Both the position numbers and the translations under genes were made by a program. Source: RDYZ01 sp964518905 (GTDB taxonomy: Bacteria; Cyanobacteriota; Cyanobacteriia; Cyanobacteriales; Geitlerinemataceae). Taken from it: a DNA stretch of 64,000 bases. The stretch lies in NCBI GenBank assembly GCA_964518905.1, contig CAZFJL010000007.1, positions 1 through 64,000 of the forward strand. The letters run 5' to 3'. Under the pieces are notes generated by a model, which was not told the origin of the DNA, did no database searches, and was given only the letters and a program-made list of their open reading frames with translations. The stretch's first letter is position 1; the number at the start of each line of letters is the position of its first letter. Below are positions 1-8,260 of the stretch, one piece after another.

Positions 1-123
1 CAGCACTTCCCTCTCACCTCATTCTATAACCTCACTTTTTTACTTGAGCTACTTAGTCATACTGCTTTCTTCTTTTCTTGATGTCTTTCTCGAAGAGACG
101 ATCGCAAGATCGCGACCAAAACG

Positions 124-1683
124 TTATGCGAAACGATTCAAGAATTTCAAAAGTCTGCGCGTTGTATCCGTCAGCTTCGTTTTTTTGTACGCATCCGCCG
201 CTTTTTTAATGCATTCCGCCTGCGTCGGATAGGGATGAATCACGCTCGCCAGTTGACCGAGACCGATGTTGTTCACGATCGCACTAGTCAGCTCGCCGAT
301 CATCTCCCCCGCATGACGCGACACCAGCGTCGCCCCGAGAATCTTGTCGCTGCCCCGGCGGTGAATCACCTTGAGAAAACCCGAGGTTTCACCATCGGTA
401 ATGGCCCGATCGACCCGATCAAACGGCACAACGATCGTCTCGTAGGCCACACCCCGCGATCGCGCCTCACGCTCATATAGTCCCACATGCGCGACTTCCG
501 GATCGGTGAACGTCACCCAGGGCATCGTTAAACCGCTCAGTTTGGCGCGAAACTTGCCGAACGGCGCGAACAGCGTATTTTGAATCACGATCCGCGCCGC
601 CGAGTCCGCTGCGTGGGTGAATTTCCAATCGAGGCAAATATCGCCCGCCGCGTAGATTTTTGGATTGGTGGTTTGGAGATAATCGTTGACCGTGACGCCG
701 CGTCGATCATATTTCACGCCCACGGCTTCGAGATTCAGTCCCTCGACATTGGGAGCGCGTCCCGCTCCAAGCAAAATCGCATCGACGGTGACACTATCGA
801 CTGCGCCATCACGCTCAAAATACACCACCTTACCCGCTGCGTTGCGCTCCACACGCCTGGGTTCTGACCCCAAAATTAAATCGATGCCCTCGCGTTGAAA
901 TTGCGCTTGAACGATCGCCGCTGCATCGGGATCTTCGCGATCGAGCAGATGATTACCCCGATGAATCAACGTCACCTGAGAGCCGAGGCGCTGAAAGGTT
1001 TGAGCCAGTTCACAGCCGATCGGTCCACCACCGACGACCAACAGCCGCGACGGGCGATCGGTCAGCGAGAACACCGTCTCATTCGTTAAATATCCCGCCT
1101 CGTCTAAACCCGGAACCGTAGGGCGCACGGCTCGCGCTCCGGTGGCGATCACCGCTTTTTTGTAGCGTAGCGTCGAAATGTCGCCGCGATCGCTGGTCAC
1201 CGCGACACAACCCCCAGCCTCAAAGCGACCACTTCCGATAAACAGATCCACACCCAAACCGGCAAACCGATCGGCAGAATCGTGATGGCTGATGTTGGCG
1301 CGGATTTTTCGCATCCGCTCCATCACAGCGGGAAAATTGATATTGATCGACTCCGGCGGCTGAATCCCAAACGCTGCTGCATCGCGTATCTCCGCCGCAA
1401 CACGCGACGATCGGATCACACACTTCGACGGCACGCAGCCCACATTTAAACAATCCCCCCCCATCAAATGCCGCTCCACCAGCGCCACCTTCAGCCCCAG
1501 CCCCAGACCCGCCGCCCCCGCCGCCACCACCAGCCCCGCCGTCCCCGCACCAATCACCACCAGATCGTACTGTTCTGCCGGTGTGGGATTATTCCAGTCC
1601 GATGGATGGACGCGATCGAGTAAGACGCGATTGTAGCGATCGTCAGGCAAAACATCAAAAGGCTGAAAGGCTGCGTCTGACAT
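124..1683 (-). CDS. Pyridine nucleotide-disulfide oxidoreductase of the lipoamide dehydrogenase / mercuric reductase family
   Basis: This 519-residue flavoenzyme probably moves electrons from NAD(P)H through FAD to a redox-active disulfide. An FAD-binding GAGTAG lies at residues 45-50 and the active-site disulfide is GGDCLNVGCVPSK, with C78 and C83. A second Rossmann motif, VVGGGPIGCE, lies near residue 220. The C-terminal dimerisation domain has HPYPTQAE near residues 483-490, which supplies the catalytic His and Glu in this family. Cyanobacterial members are often labelled mercuric reductase. Here there is no vicinal Cys pair at the C terminus, no N-terminal HMA domain and no mer gene nearby, so mercury detoxification is not supported. 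The substrate is unknown. About 40 residues precede the FAD domain, as in cyanobacterial homologues. The gene stands alone. Confidence 0.85.
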   Translation of the reverse strand: MSDAAFQPFDVLPDDRYNRVLLDRVHPSDWNNPTPAEQYDLVVIGAGTAGLVVAAGAAGLGLGLKVALVERHLMGGDCLNVGCVPSKCVIRSSRVAAEIRDAAAFGIQPPESININFPAVMERMRKIRANISHHDSADRFAGLGVDLFIGSGRFEAGGCVAVTSDRGDISTLRYKKAVIATGARAVRPTVPGLDEAGYLTNETVFSLTDRPSRLLVVGGGPIGCELAQTFQRLGSQVTLIHRGNHLLDREDPDAAAIVQAQFQREGIDLILGSEPRRVERNAAGKVVYFERDGAVDSVTVDAILLGAGRAPNVEGLNLEAVGVKYDRRGVTVNDYLQTTNPKIYAAGDICLDWKFTHAADSAARIVIQNTLFAPFGKFRAKLSGLTMPWVTFTDPEVAHVGLYEREARSRGVAYETIVVPFDRVDRAITDGETSGFLKVIHRRGSDKILGATLVSRHAGEMIGELTSAIVNNIGLGQLASVIHPYPTQAECIKKAADAYKKTKLTDTTRRLLKFLNRFA

Positions 1684-1819
1684 ACAAAGGGGTTTAATGA
1701 AAAGATCATGGCCACGATTAAGACGTCTAAACGAAGACAGCCTATCGGATGTGTCGATCGAGTGATGTTAAGTCGTGATTAATAGTTGATAAGAGCGAGG
1801 TTAAGCTTCGCTATGCCAC

Positions 1820-2962
1820 TTAACCGGCCTCGATTTCTTGCATGACCCAATCGAAGATTTGCAGCACCTGTTCGCGGGTGTCCGTCGCTTGCAGGGTGGA
1901 AAGACGGAGGTACGGAAAACGGGTTTCGCCGGGATTGGTCGGTAGAGCAAGGCCGATCGAGCCAAATTTACCGCGTAACTCTGACCATTTTTCTTTGCTA
2001 TCAAAGGGTCTGAGTTTACCGTAACTGCTCGACGAAATTTCGAGGCCGCCCCAAATGCCGAGGGAAAAGAGCGACACGCCAGACCCGGCATAGGATGGCC
2101 GTACGGTAAAACCGCCGTAGGTGTCGCCCTTGCCCCAGACCACATCCAGCAGCGGAATGCTCATCGACCATTCGTAGATTTGCCGCGCGACCTTAGCTTC
2201 TTCTGCTCCACGCCGCACTTCAAACTCTTGGAAAAACGATGACTCATCCCAACGACGCCGTTCACGGGTGGCACTAGTCTTTTTCTGACGCGCTTCGGCA
2301 GTTTGACCGATTAAACGCGGCGTCAACAGTCTTAAACCCTCTTCGGTGTCGGCGTATTGTTTGACTTCTAAGGCTAAAACTTCCGCTGGATCGACTTGCT
2401 CATTCAGAAATTCCACTACGCGCCGCATGGGAATTGGAATCTCGTCGGCGACAAAGATCAGGCGAATTTTCCCAGCCTGAAGGTGGGTTTTGACGTGTTC
2501 CCAAAACCGTTCTTCGTTGGCTTCACTGCCCAAAAATTCCTCGAAGACCTGTTCGGGATCGCGGCCTTGTTCACGACAGTTGGCCTCGAATTGGGTGACG
2601 ATCGTGTCGATCGACCAATACACATTGGCATTGGCGACATAGTCGAGCATCTGGCCGATCGCCTCTTGGCGAATGCGGCTATTGTTCAAACGGCGGACTT
2701 CGACAAAGGTGGGGATGGCATTGCGATCGAGGAACAGTCGATCGAGCGACCAGCGCCCACTGGCGTCATCTTCGTTCGATGCTGTGGCTTCGCGATTGAC
2801 CAGTAACCACTGGCGCGGGATCGCTACGTCAATTTGCTCGCCTGCGAGCAGATGGGGATATTGTTCGATCAGCTCCTGGAGCTGTTCTTCGGATGTGTAG
2901 GCTTGTTCGCTCATTGCAATGAGTCGATCGTCGTCCTGAATAAGGTATATGCCACCGCCCAT
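1820..2962 (-). CDS. PD-(D/E)XK nuclease-like conserved hypothetical protein
   Basis: The 380-residue soluble protein has an N-terminal half resembling Mrr/RecB-type PD-(D/E)XK folds. An acidic strand (SLDRLFLDRN) is followed by TFVEVRRLNNSRIRQEAIGQ, the position where related proteins carry the E-x-K strand and the Arg/Gln helix. In this copy the catalytic Lys position reads Arg (EVR), so activity is uncertain. The C-terminal half shows no recognised domain. The start was chosen because MGGGIYLIQ followed by an acidic SEEQLQELIEQYP helix matches the usual N terminus of this group; a Met at residue 17 is an alternative. No partner gene suggests a defence or repair role. The family assignment is by motif only. 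Confidence 0.6.
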   Translation of the reverse strand: MGGGIYLIQDDDRLIAMSEQAYTSEEQLQELIEQYPHLLAGEQIDVAIPRQWLLVNREATASNEDDASGRWSLDRLFLDRNAIPTFVEVRRLNNSRIRQEAIGQMLDYVANANVYWSIDTIVTQFEANCREQGRDPEQVFEEFLGSEANEERFWEHVKTHLQAGKIRLIFVADEIPIPMRRVVEFLNEQVDPAEVLALEVKQYADTEEGLRLLTPRLIGQTAEARQKKTSATRERRRWDESSFFQEFEVRRGAEEAKVARQIYEWSMSIPLLDVVWGKGDTYGGFTVRPSYAGSGVSLFSLGIWGGLEISSSSYGKLRPFDSKEKWSELRGKFGSIGLALPTNPGETRFPYLRLSTLQATDTREQVLQIFDWVMQEIEAG

Positions 2963-3210
2963 CTGTTTGATCTCCGTGTATGCGTGAGGTTATGAGTGTT
3001 GCGAGCTTGGGTGAACTAGTTGCGATCGCTCACACCGCCTTCATCCTAGCGAATGGCCTTGCACAATATGGTTGATCTCGGTATCGCTCGATTCGGTCTC
3101 GGTTCACGGTCGCGACGAGATCAACCGTGGTACTACTTGGGTTGATACGTTTTGCCTGCTGATTTGGATCATCGTGATCCAGCTCGTTGAACGCATTGAG
3201 TCGGTCAAAC

Positions 3211-4056
3211 TTAGGCGATCGAGCACTGCCCACTAAACGATAGTTCAGCGGGGCCGGTCATATAAATGCGGTTATTGGTTTCTGACCATTCAATTTCGAG
3301 CGGGCCGCCCGGTAGCTCGACCGTGGTTTGCCGATCGCAGCGTCCATTCAAGACCCCCGCGACCACCGACGCGCAGGCTCCCGTCCCGCACGCGAGCGTA
3401 ATTCCCGCGCCCCGTTCCCAGACGCGCATCTTAATGTAGTCCGATCGCACGACCTCAACAAACTCCGCATTGATCTTTTTGGGGAAGTCGGGATGACATT
3501 CGACGATCGGGCCGATCGCCTCTAGCGGAAACTCGGCGACATCGTCCACAAAGGTAATGCAGTGGGGGTTACCCATGCTGACCGTCGTCATGGGGAAAAT
3601 TTCGCCGTTGATCGTGAGGGGAATTGCGATCGCCGGTTTATCGGCAGCAGCTAACGTGGTCGGAATTTCGGCAGCCGCTAAACGTGGTTCGCCCATATCG
3701 ACGCAGATTTGACCATCGGGTCGCAGCTCCGGCGAAATCATCCCGGCGAGGGTGTGAATTTTGTAGGTGTGGGGAGCGCTCACGCCGTCGAGCTGGGCAA
3801 CGTATTGGGCAAAGCAGCGAATGCCGTTGCCGCACATTTCCGGCTCCGAACCGTCGGAGTTGAAAATACGCATCGTGTAGTCGGTGTCGCCCTGTCCCGG
3901 CAACACAAAGATGACGCCGTCTGCGCCGATCCCGAAATGCCGATCGCACAGTGCTGCGGCTTGCTTGGGCGTGAGCAGCGGTTCAGCCTGATCGCGATTA
4001 TCGATCATGATGAAATCGTTGCCGAGACCTTGATATTTGTCGAACTGGATATCCAT
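3211..4056 (-). CDS. dapF: Diaminopimelate epimerase
   Basis: DapF interconverts LL- and meso-diaminopimelate for lysine and peptidoglycan synthesis in the cytoplasm, without a cofactor. The 281-residue protein begins MDIQFDKYQGLGNDFIM, the typical DapF N terminus. Both catalytic cysteines are visible: C75 in MCGNGIRC and C223 in LACGTGACAS. An in-frame ATG nine codons upstream (4083) would add MFLCSRSQH, which is not family-like, so the internal ATG at 4056 was preferred. It is divergent from the VanX-like dipeptidase gene across about 244 bp, so two cell-wall peptide genes may share a promoter region. Confidence 0.95.
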   Translation of the reverse strand: MDIQFDKYQGLGNDFIMIDNRDQAEPLLTPKQAAALCDRHFGIGADGVIFVLPGQGDTDYTMRIFNSDGSEPEMCGNGIRCFAQYVAQLDGVSAPHTYKIHTLAGMISPELRPDGQICVDMGEPRLAAAEIPTTLAAADKPAIAIPLTINGEIFPMTTVSMGNPHCITFVDDVAEFPLEAIGPIVECHPDFPKKINAEFVEVVRSDYIKMRVWERGAGITLACGTGACASVVAGVLNGRCDRQTTVELPGGPLEIEWSETNNRIYMTGPAELSFSGQCSIA

Positions 4057-4300
4057 GTGTTGCGATCGCGAACAGAGAAACAATAGTGAGGAAGCGACGA
4101 CAAATCATCAACCGACTCTCGGTTTAACGGTATCTTGACAACGCGGTTAACGGATAGATCTAGCTCAAACTTTATCGGGTTTCACGTCTCAGCAAACCTT
4201 ATTGTTCCTGAGTTGTAGCAAGGTCAGCAAAGGTTGGGACAATCTTGACGGGCGTATTGCTGTGAGATGCGACCGACAAACGTTATTGGTTAGACCATTC

Positions 4301-4999
4301 ATGAAACCCTATCAAATGATTCCCATCCACGAGTGTCACGAACCGCTCGTGCCGATCCCCCTCGATCGCTTTGCGGCGATCGATCCCCATCCTTACCAAG
4401 CCCTCGGCGCACCCTACGGCGATTGCACTCCCTTTTGGGTTCGCGCCGGTATCCTCGAACGGCTCGATCACGCTTTGGCCAACCTACAGGCGGAATGTCC
4501 GGGCTGGAGTATCCAAATTTTTGATGCCCTGCGTCCCCTACCGGTGCAGCAATTTATGGTCGAACAGGCGATCGCCGAAGTCGCGATCGCGCGGAATCTC
4601 GATCCCGATCGCCTCAGCGATACCGATCGCGACGCCATCTTGCCCGAAGTGCAGACTTTTTGGGCGATTCCCAGCTCCGATCCCGCCACGCCGCCGCCCC
4701 ACAGTACCGGCGGCGCGATCGATGTCACCCTCGTGAATAGCGATGGTGAACCGATCAATATGGGATCTCCGATCGACGAACTATCGCCGCGATCGTACCC
4801 TGACCATTTCGCCAGCTCCGATGCCGACAACGCTCCCGTCTTTCACGAACGACGCCAGCTCCTCCAGCGCAGCCTCACCCAGGCCGGATTCGCCCAGCAC
4901 CCTAAAGAATGGTGGCATTTTTGCTACGGTGATCAGATGTGGGCTTGGCTGAGTCGATCGCCCCAGGCTCGCTATGGTCGCGTACCCGAAGCGACATGA
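4301..4999 (+). CDS. D-alanyl-D-alanine dipeptidase, VanX-like M15 family metallopeptidase
   Basis: This zinc peptidase probably cleaves D-Ala-D-Ala or related muropeptide fragments. Numbered from MKPYQMIPIHE (232 residues), the zinc ligands expected for VanX are present: H134 and D141 in PHSTGGAIDVTL, and H206 in EWWH, with E203 as catalytic base. R78 in DALRPL matches the conserved substrate Arg. A longer frame from 4202 adds 33 residues unlike the family, so the ATG at 4301 is preferred. There is no signal peptide, so a cytoplasmic recycling role is more likely than van-type resistance, and no vanH or vanA homologue lies nearby. It is divergent from dapF. Confidence 0.85.
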   Translation: MKPYQMIPIHECHEPLVPIPLDRFAAIDPHPYQALGAPYGDCTPFWVRAGILERLDHALANLQAECPGWSIQIFDALRPLPVQQFMVEQAIAEVAIARNLDPDRLSDTDRDAILPEVQTFWAIPSSDPATPPPHSTGGAIDVTLVNSDGEPINMGSPIDELSPRSYPDHFASSDADNAPVFHERRQLLQRSLTQAGFAQHPKEWWHFCYGDQMWAWLSRSPQARYGRVPEAT

Positions 5000-5224
5000 C
5001 ACACCGACGACAAAGGCAATGGTTAGCCTGATTGCAATTGATCGCAGCTCGCCTGCCTATAATCAAACCCAGGACAGGATAGCCGAAAATCGCTAAAAAT
5101 GAACTCAACGTTACCGTTTCAGTGGTTATGCGCTCCTTGAATGCCTGTTACTCCGTGCCTGTTAATCCATGCCCGTTGATCTGGTCATGGATCTGTGTTT
5201 GCCCTTCACCCTGAGATTGTCACT

Positions 5225-5755
5225 ATGTCGCCTGCTAGCTCCTCCTCTGTCGATGCGCTCGCTACACTCAGAAGCCAACGCGGCGATCTTGCCGATCGCC
5301 TGTCGGATCTCCGCGATCGCCTAGCCGCTCTAGCCCCAGAGCTCGAACACGCCAAAGCTCAAGCGGCCAAACCCACCAGCAAAGCCAGCGGTCACTCGAT
5401 CGAAGACATTCTCGCCTCCACAACCCAGGCCGCGATCGAACATCACACCTGGCAAGCCAAGGTTGAAGCGATCGAAACGACGATGCAGTGGGCCACCCAT
5501 CAGATCGCAGACACAGAAACCAAACTCAGAGACGTAGAAGATCAGATTGAAGTCGCCCAGCAAAAGGCAGAACTCACCGCTGACGCCAAAGCGGGGATCG
5601 AGACCCTCAATACATCGATCGCCGAACTCAAACAGCAGCTCATTACACTCCAAAAACGAGGCTGTACCCATATCTACTCACTGAACCTACCGGAATTTTC
5701 CCTTGACGATCGTGGCTCAATCCAGGCTCGCCCCGTCGCCTTTCGGATGCACTAA
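5225..5755 (+). CDS. Coiled-coil hypothetical protein
   Basis: Not recognised. From the ATG at 5225 it encodes 176 residues. Residues about 10-50 (LATLRSQRGDLADRLSDLRD onward) and about 80-150 show heptad-like spacing with many Gln, Glu, Lys and Ala, so two long helices able to form coiled coils are expected. There are no membrane segments and no signal peptide. An in-frame ATG at 5195 gives ten extra residues and is less likely. The kinase-like gene follows 121 bp downstream on the same strand, with no obvious terminator between, so cotranscription is possible but unproven. Confidence 0.65.
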   Translation: MSPASSSSVDALATLRSQRGDLADRLSDLRDRLAALAPELEHAKAQAAKPTSKASGHSIEDILASTTQAAIEHHTWQAKVEAIETTMQWATHQIADTETKLRDVEDQIEVAQQKAELTADAKAGIETLNTSIAELKQQLITLQKRGCTHIYSLNLPEFSLDDRGSIQARPVAFRMH

Positions 5756-5876
5756 TCCGATCGGAATGCCTCAAAGAGAAGTCTCACACTTCCCAAATTC
5801 TAGTAACCCAAAAAATATTTGGAAGAAATGGCAATAACGCATTAGCATAAGGGCACGTTTTTATCACACCTGGTTC

Positions 5877-7373
5877 ATGAACTTTAAGGCAGGAACCCTC
5901 CTTCAAGACGGGCGTTACGTAATTGATGTTGCCCTAGGTCATGGATACTTCGGCACAACGTACCGCGCTATGCACGCCAACTTAGTGCAGCCCGTCGCGA
6001 TTAAAACCCTCGATGACGTATTGCGCGAGGGCGATCGCTATGAGGATTTTAAGTGCCAGTTTATTGAGCAGGCACGCTGTCTCGCCAAGTGTCCCAGCCC
6101 ACACCTGCCAAGATTGCTCGATATTTTCGAGGAAGACGATCGACCCTTCATCGTCATGGACTACGTTCCAGGATCGACCCTCTCTCAGCTCGTTCAGGGT
6201 GGACGCCCGCTTCCCGTCAGCCGTACCTTAAGCTACATTCGCCAGATGGGCGCCGCCTTGATGGCGATCCATGCAGAAGGTCTGCTACACCGCGATATTC
6301 AGCCCGATCATGCGATCCGTCAGTTTGGAACCGACTGCATCACCACGATCGAAATCGGACTCACGCGGGATTTCACGGACGGCATTAACCAAACCCATTG
6401 CAGCTTACTCGCCGCTGGCTATGCCGCACCGGAGCAATACAAACTCAACGCACCGCGTACCGTCGCCACCGATGTGTACTCCCTCTCGGCGGTACTCTAC
6501 TTTTTGCTCACGGCTCAGACCCCGATCGCCGCTCCACTTCGCGATCGCGTTCCGATGCCCAGCGTACGTTCGCTCAACCCTGACGTTTCCCCTGAGCTGG
6601 AAGCAGCGATCGAGTATGGATTGGCGATCAACCCAGAACGACGCCCCGCCAGTATTGACGCTTTTCTCTCTAACCTCCCTGAACTTGTGTCTAGCGCCTC
6701 TTCTCCCAAACAAAAGTCTTCCCCGAACCTTGGGCTTCCCCCGTTTGCCCGCCCTTGGGTTCCGGCCTTATTTGCCGCAACATCCATTGTGTCCGCGTTG
6801 AGCGGGGCGGGCAGCATCATGCTGCTACGCGCCTCCAATGCTCAAGTCGATCCGGACCCCTATCGAACGCTGCAAACCTCGCCCGAGTTTGAGGCGTTTC
6901 GTAATGCTCCCCGAGGTGGATTCTTCGAGAATCGCACAACCCCCGAAAGCTCGGTCGATCGCGATGCCGCCACAGAGTACGATCGCGAAGTCGAGCTAGA
7001 GCCGCCGAACTGGAACACTCCTGATTCAATTCAACCGACCCAGACCTACGACACTCCCTACCTTGACGGCCAAGACCAGCCATCAACCTACGTACAGGAT
7101 CGCGAACCCTGGACACCAACAATTCCGGCTCCAGACGTCCGCAACGATGAGATTGAAGTTCCGGTCAATAGTGACCTCGGCACGTCCTACCCCAGTGGAC
7201 TGGAGGCAATACCCGATTCTTTTGATCCACGGATCGAATTTGAAGAGCCAGCACCCCGGGTTGAACCGATCGAAGGCCAATCCTCCCAGAAAAAAGCGCC
7301 ACACGAAACAGTTCCACCTCGGTTCCCCGAAGGCAAATCGGTGGTTCGCTCAAATCCTCATACGTTGAGTTAA
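5877..7373 (+). CDS. Membrane-anchored serine/threonine kinase-like protein with degenerate catalytic motifs
   Basis: Residues 14-265 form an Hanks-type kinase fold. A glycine loop is at GHGYFGTTY (21-29), the ATP-anchoring Lys is K43 in VAIK, and AAPEQY (183-188) is the APE region. The catalytic loop reads HRDIQPDH (138-145): the base D140 is kept, but the conserved Lys is Gln and the metal-binding Asn is His. The DFG motif reads EIG (159-161). Both metal ligands are therefore non-standard. A hydrophobic segment (about 293-315, VPALFAATSIVSALSGAG) anchors the protein. The last 180 residues are acidic, Pro-rich and probably disordered on the far side of the membrane. It may be a pseudokinase or a weak atypical kinase. 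Confidence 0.85.
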   Translation: MNFKAGTLLQDGRYVIDVALGHGYFGTTYRAMHANLVQPVAIKTLDDVLREGDRYEDFKCQFIEQARCLAKCPSPHLPRLLDIFEEDDRPFIVMDYVPGSTLSQLVQGGRPLPVSRTLSYIRQMGAALMAIHAEGLLHRDIQPDHAIRQFGTDCITTIEIGLTRDFTDGINQTHCSLLAAGYAAPEQYKLNAPRTVATDVYSLSAVLYFLLTAQTPIAAPLRDRVPMPSVRSLNPDVSPELEAAIEYGLAINPERRPASIDAFLSNLPELVSSASSPKQKSSPNLGLPPFARPWVPALFAATSIVSALSGAGSIMLLRASNAQVDPDPYRTLQTSPEFEAFRNAPRGGFFENRTTPESSVDRDAATEYDREVELEPPNWNTPDSIQPTQTYDTPYLDGQDQPSTYVQDREPWTPTIPAPDVRNDEIEVPVNSDLGTSYPSGLEAIPDSFDPRIEFEEPAPRVEPIEGQSSQKKAPHETVPPRFPEGKSVVRSNPHTLS

Positions 7374-7494
7374 TCCGTTAAAACTCGGCTCTCAAAGCTG
7401 GCCTAGACGTTGATGCAGGGTCTACATGTTCGCATCTGATCCGATTCGGTCTGCTCTGAGAGATTAACTCCATCTGTGCCGAATATATCGAAGA

Positions 7495-7842
7495 TTAGGC
7501 CGCAACAGAATCCGACGGTTGGATCGATGGCTGAATCTGGTTCGGCTGATAGTACCGACCAGCCTGCTTTAGGTCTGCGCTGATGGTTTCGGGTTCAGTG
7601 AAGTTGAAGGATAGGGCATACCAAAGATTTGAGTCAAAAATCCCTGTAGCAGGCAGCTCGAAATAGGTTTGTAGCACCTCGATCGCCGCGCGGGTTTTGG
7701 GGCCAAAAATGCCATCTACAAAACCATCGTAAGCTCCTGCAAGTCGGAGAACTTTTTGCAGAATGACGATGCAGCGTCCACGGCTACCTTCTGCGAGCAA
7801 AATCGGATCGAGTTGGGTTAGAGCAATTTCAAAAGCATTCAT
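7495..7842 (-). CDS. Peptidoglycan-binding domain protein (PG_binding_1 type)
   Basis: The 115-residue protein carries one PG_binding_1-like module at about residues 24-75. The family pattern is visible: VLQKVLRLAGAYDGFVDGIF followed by GPKTRAAIEVLQTYFELPAT and GIFDSNLWYAL. This three-helix fold usually binds cell-wall peptides as an accessory of a hydrolase. No hydrolase domain, membrane segment or convincing signal peptide is present, so either the protein is cytoplasmic or its true start is elsewhere. It lies between the kinase-like gene (convergent) and secA and has no clear operon partner. Confidence 0.75.
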   Translation of the reverse strand: MNAFEIALTQLDPILLAEGSRGRCIVILQKVLRLAGAYDGFVDGIFGPKTRAAIEVLQTYFELPATGIFDSNLWYALSFNFTEPETISADLKQAGRYYQPNQIQPSIQPSDSVAA

Positions 7843-8260
7843 AGTTTTGACGGCGGTAACGATGCGGAAGAATTGGTATCGCGAGGGGAGTGCTCTCTGA
7901 TACGTTCTAGTATCCCGTTTTTTCGCACGTCAGGCAGCGATCGCCGTCTCTTGTTCGCGTGATGTAACGGACATCAATTGGCGATCGTAGCGTCAGCGAT
8001 CGGTGATAGAACCAAGCGTTCAGTGTGATCCCGATCACAAATTAACCTCATACGAAATCCGGTTCTGCATTAGAAAAATAAAGAACGCCTATGAGCACTG
8101 AGCGGAGTCGAAGTGCGGTGTTCGCTCAGAGCGGCGATCTAAGTCTGTATACAGCCGGATTTCGTATCAGGCCACAATTCACACGAAAAAAGACCGATGT
8201 TAGTCTCACAACTCACGCCGGTCTGGATCTGGATCTGGTTACCACTACCGCAACAGCGAC
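7843..8260. other. Intergenic region of 418 bp holding a miniature inverted-repeat element
   Basis: No open frame here looks like a gene. The left part is the upstream region of the peptidoglycan-binding gene. The middle holds the inverted-repeat element at 8052-8165. The right part is the 3' flank of secA. No strong terminator was recognised. Confidence 0.6.
8052..8165. mobile_element. Candidate MITE with CGAAATCCGG termini
   Basis: Perfect terminal inverted repeats CGAAATCCGG and CCGGATTTCG bound a 114-bp non-coding segment, and both ends are flanked by TA. That fits the TA target duplication of IS630/Tc1-type elements. It encodes nothing. Its interior (8092-8118) carries the core GAGCACTGAG..GTCGAAGTGCGG, which recurs near 18.74 kb and 55.61 kb in elements with other ends. 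The mobile nature is inferred from structure only. Confidence 0.55.

Noticed and set aside
124..1683. Mercuric reductase merA
   Set aside because: No C-terminal Cys pair, no HMA domain and no mer operon genes; only the family core is shared.
3030..3233. 67-codon minus-strand frame after dapF
   Set aside because: It overlaps the end of dapF, has no family features and has a composition like non-coding DNA.
4202..4300. Upstream extension of the VanX-like protein
   Set aside because: The 33 extra residues do not look like a signal peptide or any part of the M15 family.
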